From Cryomorpha sp963748925 (GTDB lineage: Bacteria > Bacteroidota > Bacteroidia > Flavobacteriales_D > Cryomorphaceae): a stretch of 64,000 nt of DNA. The position numbers and the translations under genes were made by a program. Positions 54,401 to 63,262 of this stretch are shown here, in pieces (position 1 is the stretch's first letter; every line of letters starts with the position of its first letter). The stretch is taken from positions 523,203 through 587,202 of the forward strand of contig CAVVKG010000007.1 in NCBI GenBank assembly GCA_963748925.1, read 5' to 3'. The notes beneath the pieces are model-generated. The model did not search any database and was not told the DNA's origin. It was given only the letters and a program-made list of their open reading frames with translations.

Positions 54401-55449
54401 TGAACCACATAAATAGAATTAGAATAGGTATTACCCTTGGCGATATGAACGGTATTGGGCCGGAAATCATTCTCAAAGCCCTTTCTGACAATCGCCTTTT
54501 TCAAAATATCACGCCTGTGGTATATGGATCAAACCGAGTAATGAACTTTTACAAAAAGGAATTTCAACTCAATGAAATAACCTTTCAAGGAATAAAAGAT
54601 GCAGAGCAGGCAGTGCATAAAAAAGCAAATCTCATTTCTATTACCAAAGAAGAACTGCTTGTAGAGCCGGGAAAAGTTACTGCTCAGGCGGGCAAACTAG
54701 CTTTCATGTCGCTCCAACAAGCAGTGCAAGACCTCGCAAGTAATAAAATAGATGTGCTGGTAACTGCGCCTATCAACAAAAAGAATATTCAAAGCGAAGA
54801 TTTTAATTTTCCTGGTCACACCGAGTACCTGGCAAAATATAGCAACGTAGAAGATGCCTTAATGCTGATGTGCAGCGAAACGCTTCGCGTAGGAATAGTT
54901 ACAGGCCACATTCCTCTCAAAGACATAAGCGAGAAGATTACCAAAAAAGCCGTGCTCGACAAAATTCTTGCTATCGATAAAACACTGCGCCAGGACTTCT
55001 CAATAGAAAGGCCAAGGATAGCAGTTATGGGACTAAATCCGCACGCCGGCGATGCCGGATTGCTGGGAATGGAAGAGAAAGACACTATCATTCCAGCTAT
55101 TCAAGAAGCACGAGACCAAGGAGTTCTTGCCGTTGGCCCCTACCCGGCTGATGGCTTTTTTGCGAGTTCAAACTGGAAAAACTTTGACGCTATACTCGCC
55201 ATGTATCACGATCAGGGTTTGATACCTTTCAAGTCGATTGCCGGAGAATATGGGGTGAACTTCACAGCAGGGTTGCCGATTGTGCGTACTTCTCCTGCAC
55301 ATGGAACCGCCTATGACCTTGCAGGTAAAGGCATTGCGAGCGAGCAAAGTTTTAGGCAGGCGCTTTATATGGCCTGTGATATATACGATACCCGTATGGA
55401 AAACAGACAGCTTATTGCAGATGCCATGCAAACATCAAAAAAAGATTAA
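54400..55449 (+). CDS. pdxA: 4-hydroxythreonine-4-phosphate dehydrogenase
   Basis: NAD-dependent enzyme of the DXP-dependent pyridoxal phosphate pathway. 349 residues. Signature segments are GDMNGIGPEIILKAL, TAPINKKNIQ, FPGHTEYLA, the metal site GLNPHAGDAGLLG, and AMYHDQGLIPFK. Overlaps the aminopeptidase stop by one base. The order pdxA, yceD, rpmF, fabH, accB, accC is common in Flavobacteriia. Confidence 0.95.
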   Translation: MNHINRIRIGITLGDMNGIGPEIILKALSDNRLFQNITPVVYGSNRVMNFYKKEFQLNEITFQGIKDAEQAVHKKANLISITKEELLVEPGKVTAQAGKLAFMSLQQAVQDLASNKIDVLVTAPINKKNIQSEDFNFPGHTEYLAKYSNVEDALMLMCSETLRVGIVTGHIPLKDISEKITKKAVLDKILAIDKTLRQDFSIERPRIAVMGLNPHAGDAGLLGMEEKDTIIPAIQEARDQGVLAVGPYPADGFFASSNWKNFDAILAMYHDQGLIPFKSIAGEYGVNFTAGLPIVRTSPAHGTAYDLAGKGIASEQSFRQALYMACDIYDTRMENRQLIADAMQTSKKD

Positions 55450-55480
55450 AATAAGGGTATTGAGTTTCTGAATTTTTGAC

Positions 55481-55488
55481 TACATTTG
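55481..55488 (+). promoter_or_regulatory. probable promoter of the yceD-rpmF unit (-7 box)
   Basis: TACATTTG matches TAnnTTTG. A TTG at 55460-55462 is 18 bases upstream, a good -33 spacing, making this the best promoter match in the window. It lies 28 bases before the yceD ATG. Confidence 0.5.
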
Positions 55489-55516
55489 CCGTCCTAATTA
55501 TTTGGGGAGGTTGGTC

Positions 55517-56020
55517 ATGAAAGAATTTATCATTCCCTTCTTTGGTTTAAAAGAAGGCATACATAAGTTTAAGTTCAATATTGACCGGTCGTTCTTTGAG
55601 GCTTTTGAAAGCAGCTTAATTGAAGACGCCGAGATTGAGATAAAACTCGAACTTGAAAAAACGAGCAGCATGCTTGTTTTAGACTTTAAGGCAAAAGGTA
55701 AAACTGCTGTGCCCTGCGATAGATGTGGAGATGATTTTACTCTTCCCATCAAGGCAAAAGAAAGAGTATATGTGAAGTTTGGTGATGAAACCTATGACCA
55801 AACAGATGATATTCTCGTACTTAGTCACGAAACGCATGAAATTGATGTATCGCATCTAATTTATGAGTTTTTAGTGTTGAGTTTGCCAAATAAGCGGGTG
55901 CATACAAAAAAAAGCGATTGTAATCAGGAAGCAATAGAGCGACTGGAGCAATTTAAAATCAAGGAAGAAGAAATAAAAACGACAGATCCCAGATGGGATG
56001 CATTAAAAAAATTGAAGTAA
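55517..56020 (+). CDS. yceD: YceD family protein (DUF177)
   Basis: 167 residues from MKEFIIPFFGLKEGIHKFKF. The conserved centre is VPCDRCGDDF with the CxxC pair, followed by VYVKFGDETYDQ and IDVSHLIYEFLVLSLPNKRVH. In many bacteria yceD precedes rpmF, and it is linked to 23S rRNA accumulation. That arrangement is kept here, with rpmF 16 bases downstream. An in-frame ATG at 55502 is only five codons upstream and lies closer to the promoter box; 55517 is preferred by family start and by a GGGGAGG ribosome-site-like sequence. Confidence 0.88.
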   Translation: MKEFIIPFFGLKEGIHKFKFNIDRSFFEAFESSLIEDAEIEIKLELEKTSSMLVLDFKAKGKTAVPCDRCGDDFTLPIKAKERVYVKFGDETYDQTDDILVLSHETHEIDVSHLIYEFLVLSLPNKRVHTKKSDCNQEAIERLEQFKIKEEEIKTTDPRWDALKKLK

Positions 56021-56036
56021 CGTAAACTTATATATA

Positions 56037-56228
56037 ATGGCACATCCTAAGCGAAAAATATCCAAAACCAGAAGAGATAAACGTCGTACGCACTACAAAA
56101 CCAGCGGGCCTACTTTGGCTACTGATCCTACTACCGGAGAAGCGCATTTATACCACAGAGCACACTGGTATGAAGGGAAACTTTACTATAAAGGTAAAGT
56201 AGTAATGGACCCCACTGCCGCAGAATAA
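56037..56228 (+). CDS. rpmF: 50S ribosomal protein L32
   Basis: 63 residues beginning MAHPKRKISKTRRDKRRTHY, typical of Bacteroidota L32. The zinc-binding cysteines of the Zn-ribbon form are absent (LATDPTTGEAHLYHRAHW), as in zinc-free variants. It is 16 bases after yceD and is followed by a strong terminator. Confidence 0.97.
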   Translation: MAHPKRKISKTRRDKRRTHYKTSGPTLATDPTTGEAHLYHRAHWYEGKLYYKGKVVMDPTAAE

Positions 56229-56248
56229 AGAATTGTAAAAGCAATTTG

Positions 56249-56276
56249 AATCAGCCACTATGGCTGATTTTTTTTT
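56249..56276 (+). terminator. Rho-independent terminator after rpmF
   Basis: AATCAGCCA / TGGCTGATT forms a perfect 9-base stem with a CTA loop, followed by about eight T, 20 bases after the rpmF stop. Confidence 0.9.
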
Positions 56277-56365
56277 GTGTAGCATCTCAAAGTGTTCCCG
56301 CTACAATAAGTTTTCTAACTTAGCGGCGAAATCATATCCTTTTTTCCAGATAAACTGCAAATCAA

Positions 56366-57364
56366 ATGACCAAAATACGGGCAGCAATTACAGCGGTTAA
56401 TGGCTACGTGCCAGAAGATAAGCTAACGAATGCTGATTTAGAAAAAATCGTTGATACCAACGACGAATGGATCATAGCACGAACCGGAATCAAAGAACGA
56501 AGAATATTAAAAGACCCTACCAAGGCAAGTAGCGATCTGGGTGCCGAAGCTGTAAAAGGCCTGCTCAAAAAACGCGGCATATCTCCCGATGAAATAGATA
56601 TGCTAATTTGCGCAACAGCTACTCCAGACCACCTTTTTCCCTCGACAGCTAACATAATATCAGACAAGTGCGGAATCAAAAATGCATGGTCTTACGATAT
56701 TATGGCTGCTTGTAGCGGTTTTCTTTATTCCCTGGCTACCGCAAGCCAATTTATTGAAACAGGTAAGTACAAAAAGATTATAGTTGTAGGAGCCGATAAA
56801 ATGAGTTCTATCGTAGACTATACGGATCGAAGCACATGCATTATCTTTGGCGATGGCGCCGGGGCTGTGCTCCTCGAAGCAAACGACGAGGGCAATGGAA
56901 TTCAGGATTCAATTTTACATACCGATGGCAGTGGAAGGGAATTCCTTCATCAAAAAGCCGGTGGATCACTTAATCCGGCAACGGTTAAAACAGTTGAAAA
57001 CAAAGACCACTTTATCTTTCAGGAAGGACGTACTGTATTCAAATTTGCCGTGAGCAAAATGGCTGATGTATCGGCCGAAATTCTTGAGAGAAACAATCTG
57101 ACCGGTGATGATGTTAATTGGCTGGTGCCGCATCAGGCCAACTTGCGCATTATTGATGCGACCGCCAATAGAATGGGTCTGGACCCATCTAAAGTAATGA
57201 TTAACATTCATAAATTCGGTAACACCACCAACGGAACAATTCCTATATGCCTCTGGGAATGGGAAGAAAAGCTAAAGAAAGGTGATAACATTATTCTGGC
57301 TGCCTTCGGAGGTGGTTTTACCTGGGGCTCCATTTATTTAAAATGGGCCTACGACGGCAAATAG
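56366..57364 (+). CDS. fabH: 3-oxoacyl-ACP synthase III
   Basis: Starts fatty-acid synthesis by condensing acetyl-CoA with malonyl-ACP. 332 residues. The catalytic triad is complete: Cys116 in MAACSGF, His256 in VPHQAN and Asn286 in FGNTTNG. NDEWIIARTGIKERRI and GDGAGAVLLE are conserved. It has its own short intergenic region after the rpmF terminator and lies 48 bases before accB. Confidence 0.96.
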   Translation: MTKIRAAITAVNGYVPEDKLTNADLEKIVDTNDEWIIARTGIKERRILKDPTKASSDLGAEAVKGLLKKRGISPDEIDMLICATATPDHLFPSTANIISDKCGIKNAWSYDIMAACSGFLYSLATASQFIETGKYKKIIVVGADKMSSIVDYTDRSTCIIFGDGAGAVLLEANDEGNGIQDSILHTDGSGREFLHQKAGGSLNPATVKTVENKDHFIFQEGRTVFKFAVSKMADVSAEILERNNLTGDDVNWLVPHQANLRIIDATANRMGLDPSKVMINIHKFGNTTNGTIPICLWEWEEKLKKGDNIILAAFGGGFTWGSIYLKWAYDGK

Positions 57365-57412
57365 CCGAAACATTTTTATATTTAACGCGCTGAATTATCC
57401 AACTCACCAATT

Positions 57413-57952
57413 ATGAAATTAACTGAGATACAGGATTTGATTAAGTTTGTAGCCCGCTCGGGAGTTACCGAAGTGGAAATAGAACAAGCAAACTTTAAGA
57501 TCACCATTAAAAGTGAATCCGACAAGAAGAAGGGAGCAAAAGGCTCACAGCAACAAATGCCGGAGGCATACCTCCAGCAACCTATGCAGATGATGCCGCA
57601 AATGATGCCACAGCAAATGCACGCTCAGCAACAGGCTCCTGCACAACAACAACAGCAACAAGCTCCAGCTGCTGAAACTCCGAAAGGTGAAAAAGCGGAT
57701 GATGAATCAAAATACATTACCATAAAATCGCCAATGATCGGTACTTTCTATCGCTCAGCAGGACCAGACAAAGACCCATACCTGGCAGTAGGCGACGACA
57801 TTAAGCCCGGTAAAGTTATTTGTATCATAGAAGCGATGAAACTATTCAACGAAATTGAAGCTGAAATGAGCGGAAAAATTGTGAAAGTTTTGGCAGAAGA
57901 TGCATCGCCGGTTCAGTACGACCAGCCTTTGTTCCTGGTTGATCCTTCTTAA
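57413..57952 (+). CDS. accB: biotin carboxyl carrier protein of acetyl-CoA carboxylase
   Basis: 179 residues. The C-terminal biotinyl domain (about 100-178) carries the biotinylated Lys143 in IIEAMKLFNEIEAE and the thumb segment SPMIGTFYRSAGPDKDPYL. Residues about 45-88 form a Gln/Met/Pro/Ala-rich flexible linker (QQQAPAAETP). N-terminal MKLTEIQDLIKFVARSGVTE is typical. The biotin carboxylase gene follows after 36 bases. Confidence 0.96.
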   Translation: MKLTEIQDLIKFVARSGVTEVEIEQANFKITIKSESDKKKGAKGSQQQMPEAYLQQPMQMMPQMMPQQMHAQQQAPAQQQQQQAPAAETPKGEKADDESKYITIKSPMIGTFYRSAGPDKDPYLAVGDDIKPGKVICIIEAMKLFNEIEAEMSGKIVKVLAEDASPVQYDQPLFLVDPS

Positions 57953-57988
57953 GGATTACACCTATTTTGAAACCTGACGTCACTTCTT

Positions 57989-59329
57989 ATGTTTAAGAAA
58001 ATACTTATTGCCAATCGCGGTGAAATAGCTTTGCGCGTTATCAGAACCTGCAAGGAAATGGGAATTAAAACCGTTGCGGTTTACAGCACTGCAGATGCAG
58101 AAAGTTTGCCTGTTCGCTTTGCGGATGAAGCCGTATGTATCGGTCCACCTCAAAGCTCTGAATCATATTTACGCATTCCCAATATTATAGCCGCTGCAGA
58201 AATTACCAATGCAGATGCCATACATCCGGGTTACGGATTCTTATCTGAAAATGCTAAGTTTTCTAGAATTTGTGCCGAAAATGGAATCAAATTCATTGGC
58301 GCTCTTCCCGAACAAATTGAGGGAATGGGTGATAAAGCTAGTGCTAAAAAAACCATGATTGCAGCGGGGGTACCTTGTGTACCAGGCTCTGAAGGTTTGC
58401 TCAAAGACGGCAAACATGCCCTTAAAATGGCTAAGGAAGTTGGCCTCCCGGTAATGATGAAAGCTACTGCCGGTGGCGGTGGTAAGGGAATGAGAGTTGT
58501 CTGGAAAGAAGAAGATGTAGAAAGCTCTCTTGAAGCAATCCAAAGGGAAGCACAAGCCGCATTTGGAAATGATGGGGTTTATATGGAGAAATTCATTGAA
58601 GAGCCTCGCCACATTGAAATTCAGATTGCCGGCGACCAGTTTGGTACATTCTGCCACATGAGTGAGCGCGACTGCTCAATTCAGCGTCGCCACCAAAAGC
58701 TTGTAGAAGAAACTCCGAGTCCGTTTATGACAAAAGCGCTTCGTAAAAAAATGGGTGAAGCAGCTATCAAAGCGGCCGCAGCCGTTAATTACGAAGGTGT
58801 AGGTACCGTAGAATTTCTGGTTGATAAACACCGCAACTTCTACTTTATGGAGATGAATACCCGTATTCAGGTAGAACATACCATAACTGAAGAAGTAATC
58901 AATTTTGACCTGATAAAAGAACAAATTAAAATTGCTGCCGGAATTCCAATCAGCGGTATTAATTACGAGCCACAGATGCACGCCATCCAATGCCGTATCA
59001 ATGCTGAAGATCCCTTCAACGACTTCAGACCAAGTCCTGGGAAAATTACAGTTTACCACGCTCCCGGTGGCCACGGAGTTCGTATTGACACACACGTTTA
59101 CGCAGACTATACCATTCCGCCAAACTACGACTCTATGATTTCTAAGCTTATCGTCGTAGCACAAACACGCGAAGAAGCCATCAAGAAAATGTACCGCGCC
59201 CTAAGCGAATACATTATTGACGGAGTAAAAACCACTATTCCTTTTCACATTCGCCTCTTTGAAGACGAGCAATTTAAGAAAGGTAATTTTACAACGAAGT
59301 TCCTGGAGACTTTCGATTTGAAGCCTTAA
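57989..59329 (+). CDS. accC: acetyl-CoA carboxylase, biotin carboxylase subunit
   Basis: 446 residues, the usual length. ATP-grasp enzyme that carboxylates biotin on AccB. MFKKILIANRGEIALRVIRT, HPGYGFLSENA, the glycine-rich ATP loop MKATAGGGGKGMRVV, and the catalytic FMEMNTRIQVEHTITE are all present. The carboxyltransferase subunits are not in the window. A terminator follows closely. Confidence 0.97.
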   Translation: MFKKILIANRGEIALRVIRTCKEMGIKTVAVYSTADAESLPVRFADEAVCIGPPQSSESYLRIPNIIAAAEITNADAIHPGYGFLSENAKFSRICAENGIKFIGALPEQIEGMGDKASAKKTMIAAGVPCVPGSEGLLKDGKHALKMAKEVGLPVMMKATAGGGGKGMRVVWKEEDVESSLEAIQREAQAAFGNDGVYMEKFIEEPRHIEIQIAGDQFGTFCHMSERDCSIQRRHQKLVEETPSPFMTKALRKKMGEAAIKAAAAVNYEGVGTVEFLVDKHRNFYFMEMNTRIQVEHTITEEVINFDLIKEQIKIAAGIPISGINYEPQMHAIQCRINAEDPFNDFRPSPGKITVYHAPGGHGVRIDTHVYADYTIPPNYDSMISKLIVVAQTREEAIKKMYRALSEYIIDGVKTTIPFHIRLFEDEQFKKGNFTTKFLETFDLKP

Positions 59330-59353
59330 AGATTTTAATGGATTGATATTTAT

Positions 59354-59385
59354 AAAATGCTGAATTTGATTCAGCATTTTTTTTT
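59354..59385 (+). terminator. Rho-independent terminator after accC
   Basis: AAAATGCTGAA (59354-59364) and TTCAGCATTTT (59370-59380) form an 11-base stem with a five-base loop, followed by more T, 25 bases after the accC stop. Confidence 0.9.
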
Positions 59386-59460
59386 GATATTTCCTTTTCG
59401 GAAAACAAAAGATTTGAAATCAACCGTTATTAAAGACCAGCCACCTAAAACGATTAACAC

Positions 59461-59586
59461 ATTGAACATCGAAGATCCTGACGACCGCGGGAGTGCGTAC
59501 GTACCACTAGCGTCAGGATTCACACACTTCGAGTACATCAGTGCGGCGCATCGGAGATCCTGATCGAAGCATCAGTGATTGAACAT
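59461..59586. repeat. GC-richer intergenic element with nested repeats
   Basis: A 9-base direct repeat ATTGAACAT flanks the segment (59461-59469 and 59578-59586). Inside are the inverted repeat ATCCTGACG / CGTCAGGAT (59475-59483 and 59511-59519), the palindrome GTACGTAC, and a second copy of AGATCCTGA (59555-59563). It is visibly richer in G+C than its surroundings and lacks an ORF. It resembles a small inserted element or a remnant of one. Confidence 0.4.
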
Positions 59587-59591
59587 TCAAA

Positions 59592-61313
59592 CTACCCAAT
59601 AAAAGCCTCTTTCAATTCTTCAATCCGGCTGTCAAGCTTATTACGAGTATTTTCGAAATCCTCCTCAGACTTAAGCTCAGCATTTACACTGAAGTAAAAC
59701 TTAATCTTAGGCTCTGTACCCGAAGGACGTGCAGTAACTTTGCTGCCATCTGCCAGATAAAACTGGATAACGTTGGATTTTGGCTGGTGGGTTTTGCCTT
59801 TCTCTCCTGTTTTGAAGTTAATCGTTTCATCAGTTAAGTAATCACGCATTTCAACGACTTCACTTCCGGCAATCACTTTCGGTGTTTCTTCACGGTATCC
59901 GGTCATGATATTGGCAATCTCTTCAGCACCGTCTCTTCCTTTGCGTACTACAGACACCAGACCTTCCCGATAAAGGCCAAACTGAAGGTACATATTGATC
60001 ATTTCCTGAAAAAAGGAACTGTCTTTGTTTCTGGCCCATGCAGCAATTTCGCATAGCATCGCACCGGTTACCACCGCGTCCTTATCGCGCACTTCGTCGC
60101 CTATCATATAGCCGTAGCTTTCTTCGCCCCCACCTATAAATTTTTCTTTCCCTTCAAGGTCGCGAATCTTCGCAGCTATATACTTAAACCCGGTAAGCGT
60201 TACGTAACACTTTGTATCAAAATGAGCGGCAATTTTATCTGTAAGCTCTGTAGTTACAATCGTGCGACATACAAAACCATTCTGCGGAAGCTTTCCCATT
60301 TCCTTAAGCTGAGAAAGTTGGTAGTAAACCAACATTGAAACGGTTTCATTTCCATTCAGCAGCACCATTTCTCCATTGAGGTCTTTCACGGCAATTCCTA
60401 CCCGGTCCGCATCAGGATCGGTTCCCATCAGTATTTCTGCATCAACCTTTTTAGCAAGATCCAGAGCCAAGTCCAGAGCCGCTTTTTCTTCAGGGTTTGG
60501 TGAATGTACTGTTGGGAAATCACCATCAGGTTTTTCCTGTTCTTTAACAATATGAACATTTTCAAAACCCAAGTCGGCAAGTAGCTGTGGCACTTGGGTA
60601 ATACCTGTTCCATGTATGGATGTGTAGACAATAGGCATATCCTTTTCTGCCGCAATAATCTCAGGATGAATAGATTCTTTTTTGAGGGTATCACGGTAAA
60701 TCTGATCTATATTTTCTCCGATAATCTCTATCAGCTCCGGTTTTACATCGCCGGCAACTTGTGTAGGACTGGTAATTTTAGCAACTTCTTCAATGATCGC
60801 TTTATCCTGAGGTGCAACAATCTGTGCACCGTCGCTCCAATAAACCTTATAACCATTGTACTCCTTTGGATTGTGCGAAGCAGTAACCACAATACCGGCT
60901 GTGCACTTAAAGTGCCTTACGGCAAATGAAAGCTCAGGAGTAGGACGCAGATCAGGAAAAAGATATGCCTTTATTCCATTTGCAGCCATCACCTCAGCAG
61001 CCTTCCGGGCAAATAGGTGGCTGTTGTTTCTAGGATCGTGGGCTATCGCAATGCTTTTTTCACCATCCACATTCTTATTGATATAGTTCGCTAGGCCCTG
61101 AGTCGCCATGGCTACTGTGTAGCTATTCATGCGATTTGTACCAGCTCCCATCACTCCGCGCAAGCCGCCGGTTCCAAATTCAAGACCTTTGTAAAATGCG
61201 TCTTCCAGACTCTTTGGGTCGGTATCTATTAAAGTTTGAACTTCTGTTCGTGTATTTTCATCAAATGCGTCGCTAGTCCAAAACTGCGCCTTTTCTCTTA
61301 TTGTAGCATCCAT
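59592..61313 (-). CDS. phospho-sugar mutase (phosphoglucomutase/phosphomannomutase)
   Basis: 573 residues, alpha-D-phosphohexomutase superfamily of the longer type. Active-site phosphoserine Ser146 lies in TASHNPKEYNGYKVYW, the metal loop is GTDPDADRVGIA, the sugar-binding loop is GGGEESYGY, and the phosphate-binding loop RPSGTEPKIKFY is near the C-terminus. It interconverts hexose 1- and 6-phosphates, feeding nucleotide-sugar synthesis. Its start overlaps the rfbB stop by one base, so it is the last gene of the rfbD-rfbB operon. Confidence 0.94.
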   Translation of the reverse strand: MDATIREKAQFWTSDAFDENTRTEVQTLIDTDPKSLEDAFYKGLEFGTGGLRGVMGAGTNRMNSYTVAMATQGLANYINKNVDGEKSIAIAHDPRNNSHLFARKAAEVMAANGIKAYLFPDLRPTPELSFAVRHFKCTAGIVVTASHNPKEYNGYKVYWSDGAQIVAPQDKAIIEEVAKITSPTQVAGDVKPELIEIIGENIDQIYRDTLKKESIHPEIIAAEKDMPIVYTSIHGTGITQVPQLLADLGFENVHIVKEQEKPDGDFPTVHSPNPEEKAALDLALDLAKKVDAEILMGTDPDADRVGIAVKDLNGEMVLLNGNETVSMLVYYQLSQLKEMGKLPQNGFVCRTIVTTELTDKIAAHFDTKCYVTLTGFKYIAAKIRDLEGKEKFIGGGEESYGYMIGDEVRDKDAVVTGAMLCEIAAWARNKDSSFFQEMINMYLQFGLYREGLVSVVRKGRDGAEEIANIMTGYREETPKVIAGSEVVEMRDYLTDETINFKTGEKGKTHQPKSNVIQFYLADGSKVTARPSGTEPKIKFYFSVNAELKSEEDFENTRNKLDSRIEELKEAFIG

Positions 61314-62329
61314 TAATTGGTGTATTTCTCAACGTAATATTTTACTGTTTTCTCAATTCCCGATTCAAAATTTTCGCTGGCCTTCCAATTGAGCTCCTTG
61401 CTTATTTTGGAAGCGTCAATAGCATAGCGTTTATCGTGGCCGGGACGATCTTTTACAAATGTAATCAGGTCTTTGTGGCTTCCTTCTGCTGATGGAAATA
61501 ATTCGTCCATCAGTGCACATATTTTCTCTGCAATATACAGATTAGTACGTTCGTTTTTGCCGCCAATATTGTATGTCTCCCCTGGCCTTCCTTTGGCGAA
61601 AGCCAAATTAATACCTTGACAATGATCAGTTACATACAACCAGTCACGCACATTCATTCCATCCCCATAAATGGGAATACTCTTCCTGTTTACAGCACTT
61701 CTTATAATGGTGGGAATTAATTTTTCATCGTGCTGGTGAGGGCCATAATTATTTGAGCAATTAGTAGTTACCACATTCATCCCAAAGGTGTGAAAGTAGC
61801 TCCGCACAATCATATCGCTTGCCGCCTTGCTCGCACTATACGGACTGTTTGGCGCATAGGGTGTGGTTTCCTTAAACAGGCCCTGGGCACCTAATGATCC
61901 ATACACTTCATCTGTGCTGATATGAAGGAAACGGTTATTCTCTTTTCCCGGTTTTGGTTTAAATGGTTCTTCCATCCAATGATTTCGAGCTACATCGAGA
62001 AGGGTGAAAGTACCATTAACATTGGTGGTAATAAATGCTTCAGGTCCTGAAATGCTATTATCAACATGCGACTCGGCAGCAAAATGAATCACACCGTCAA
62101 AATCATACTGATCAAAAAGCTTCTGAACTAACGCTCTGTCTCGTATATCTCCTTTTATGAAAGTATACCGATCATTTGAAGCAAAAGACTCCATATTATT
62201 GGCGTCTCCGGCATAAGTCATGCTGTCGAGATTGATTATTTCAAGGTCAGGGTTTTCTTTTAACGATAGCTCTATAAAATTTGATCCTATAAAACCCGCA
62301 CCGCCAGTTACTAGTGTCTTTTTACTCAT
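61313..62329 (-). CDS. rfbB: dTDP-glucose 4,6-dehydratase
   Basis: 338 residues of the extended short-chain dehydrogenase family. NAD-binding TGGAGFIGSN (8-17), the catalytic STDEVYG with Thr139-Asp140-Glu141, and the YSASK motif with Tyr164 and Lys168 are present, as is CSNNYGPHQ. It makes dTDP-4-keto-6-deoxyglucose on the way to dTDP-rhamnose. Overlaps rfbD by 8 bases upstream and the mutase by one base downstream. Confidence 0.96.
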   Translation of the reverse strand: MSKKTLVTGGAGFIGSNFIELSLKENPDLEIINLDSMTYAGDANNMESFASNDRYTFIKGDIRDRALVQKLFDQYDFDGVIHFAAESHVDNSISGPEAFITTNVNGTFTLLDVARNHWMEEPFKPKPGKENNRFLHISTDEVYGSLGAQGLFKETTPYAPNSPYSASKAASDMIVRSYFHTFGMNVVTTNCSNNYGPHQHDEKLIPTIIRSAVNRKSIPIYGDGMNVRDWLYVTDHCQGINLAFAKGRPGETYNIGGKNERTNLYIAEKICALMDELFPSAEGSHKDLITFVKDRPGHDKRYAIDASKISKELNWKASENFESGIEKTVKYYVEKYTN

Positions 62330-63179
62330 TTAATTCGTTCATTTTATGCAAGCAGGCCTTTAGCCCGTTGCGCCAAAAAGGAATCTCAATTCCAAAAGTA
62401 TTTTTTATTTTTTGTTTGTCTAAAACACTGTAATTCGGCCGTTTAGCCCTGGAAGGAAATGTATCGGAAAGTACGGGCTCAATTTCGGTATTCAAACCGG
62501 TTAAGTCAAAAATAGCATGCGCAAAGTCAAACCAACTGCAAACCCCTTCATTGCTATAATTATAAGTACCGTAAGTCGGTTTTTGAAGTTTTATAATATC
62601 AATGATTGTTCCCGCCAGATGCTCTACGAAAGTGGGAGTTCCCACCTGATCATAAACCACCTTAATACTCTTTTTCGATTTTCCCAGTTTAAGCATGGTT
62701 TGCAGGAAGTTATTTCCATCTATCCCATAAAGCCATGACGTTCGGATAATAATGTGTTGATCTAAAATAGATCGAATAGTCTCTTCACCGGCCAGTTTCG
62801 TTTTGCCGTATTCACTCGTGGGATTCGTTTCTGCTTCTTCCGTAATTGGGACCGGAGAAACATTTCCAAAAACATAATCGGTAGAAACGTGGATGAGTAT
62901 CGCATTTTTTTGCCTGCACGCTTCTGCGATAGGAGCCAGAGCCGCAGCATTAATTCGCTGAGCAATCTGAGGTTCATCTTCAGCTTGATCTACCGCAGTG
63001 TAAGCAGCACAATTTACCAGCACATCAAAATCTTCTCGCTCCAGCTTTCCTAGAATTTTCTCGGTTTCGGATAAGTTTATTTCATTCCTACCTATAAATT
63101 TCCAGGAACCTGCTACCGAAATCCGTTGCAGTGCCTTGCCCAATTGGCCATCCCTACCAAGTACTAAAACTTTCTCCAT
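62322..63179 (-). CDS. rfbD: dTDP-4-dehydrorhamnose reductase
   Basis: 285 residues from MEKVLVLGRDGQLGKALQR; the in-frame ATG at 63218 adds 13 unlike residues. Conserved motifs: NCAAYTAVDQAEDE, VSTDYVFGN, the catalytic YGKTK, and IIRTSWLYG. It performs the last step of dTDP-rhamnose synthesis. First gene of the rfbD-rfbB-mutase operon. rfbA and rfbC are not within the window. Confidence 0.95.
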   Translation of the reverse strand: MEKVLVLGRDGQLGKALQRISVAGSWKFIGRNEINLSETEKILGKLEREDFDVLVNCAAYTAVDQAEDEPQIAQRINAAALAPIAEACRQKNAILIHVSTDYVFGNVSPVPITEEAETNPTSEYGKTKLAGEETIRSILDQHIIIRTSWLYGIDGNNFLQTMLKLGKSKKSIKVVYDQVGTPTFVEHLAGTIIDIIKLQKPTYGTYNYSNEGVCSWFDFAHAIFDLTGLNTEIEPVLSDTFPSRAKRPNYSVLDKQKIKNTFGIEIPFWRNGLKACLHKMNELNE

Positions 63180-63262
63180 TAGGCCAAAAATACTAAGTTG
63201 CCCGCTCGTATGGGGCATTATTCTCTAAATTATTGTAAAATCGCATTCTATAAGTCTTTATT

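Noticed and set aside
59357..59563. 68-codon open frame after accC
   Set aside because: It runs through the accC terminator and the repeat element.
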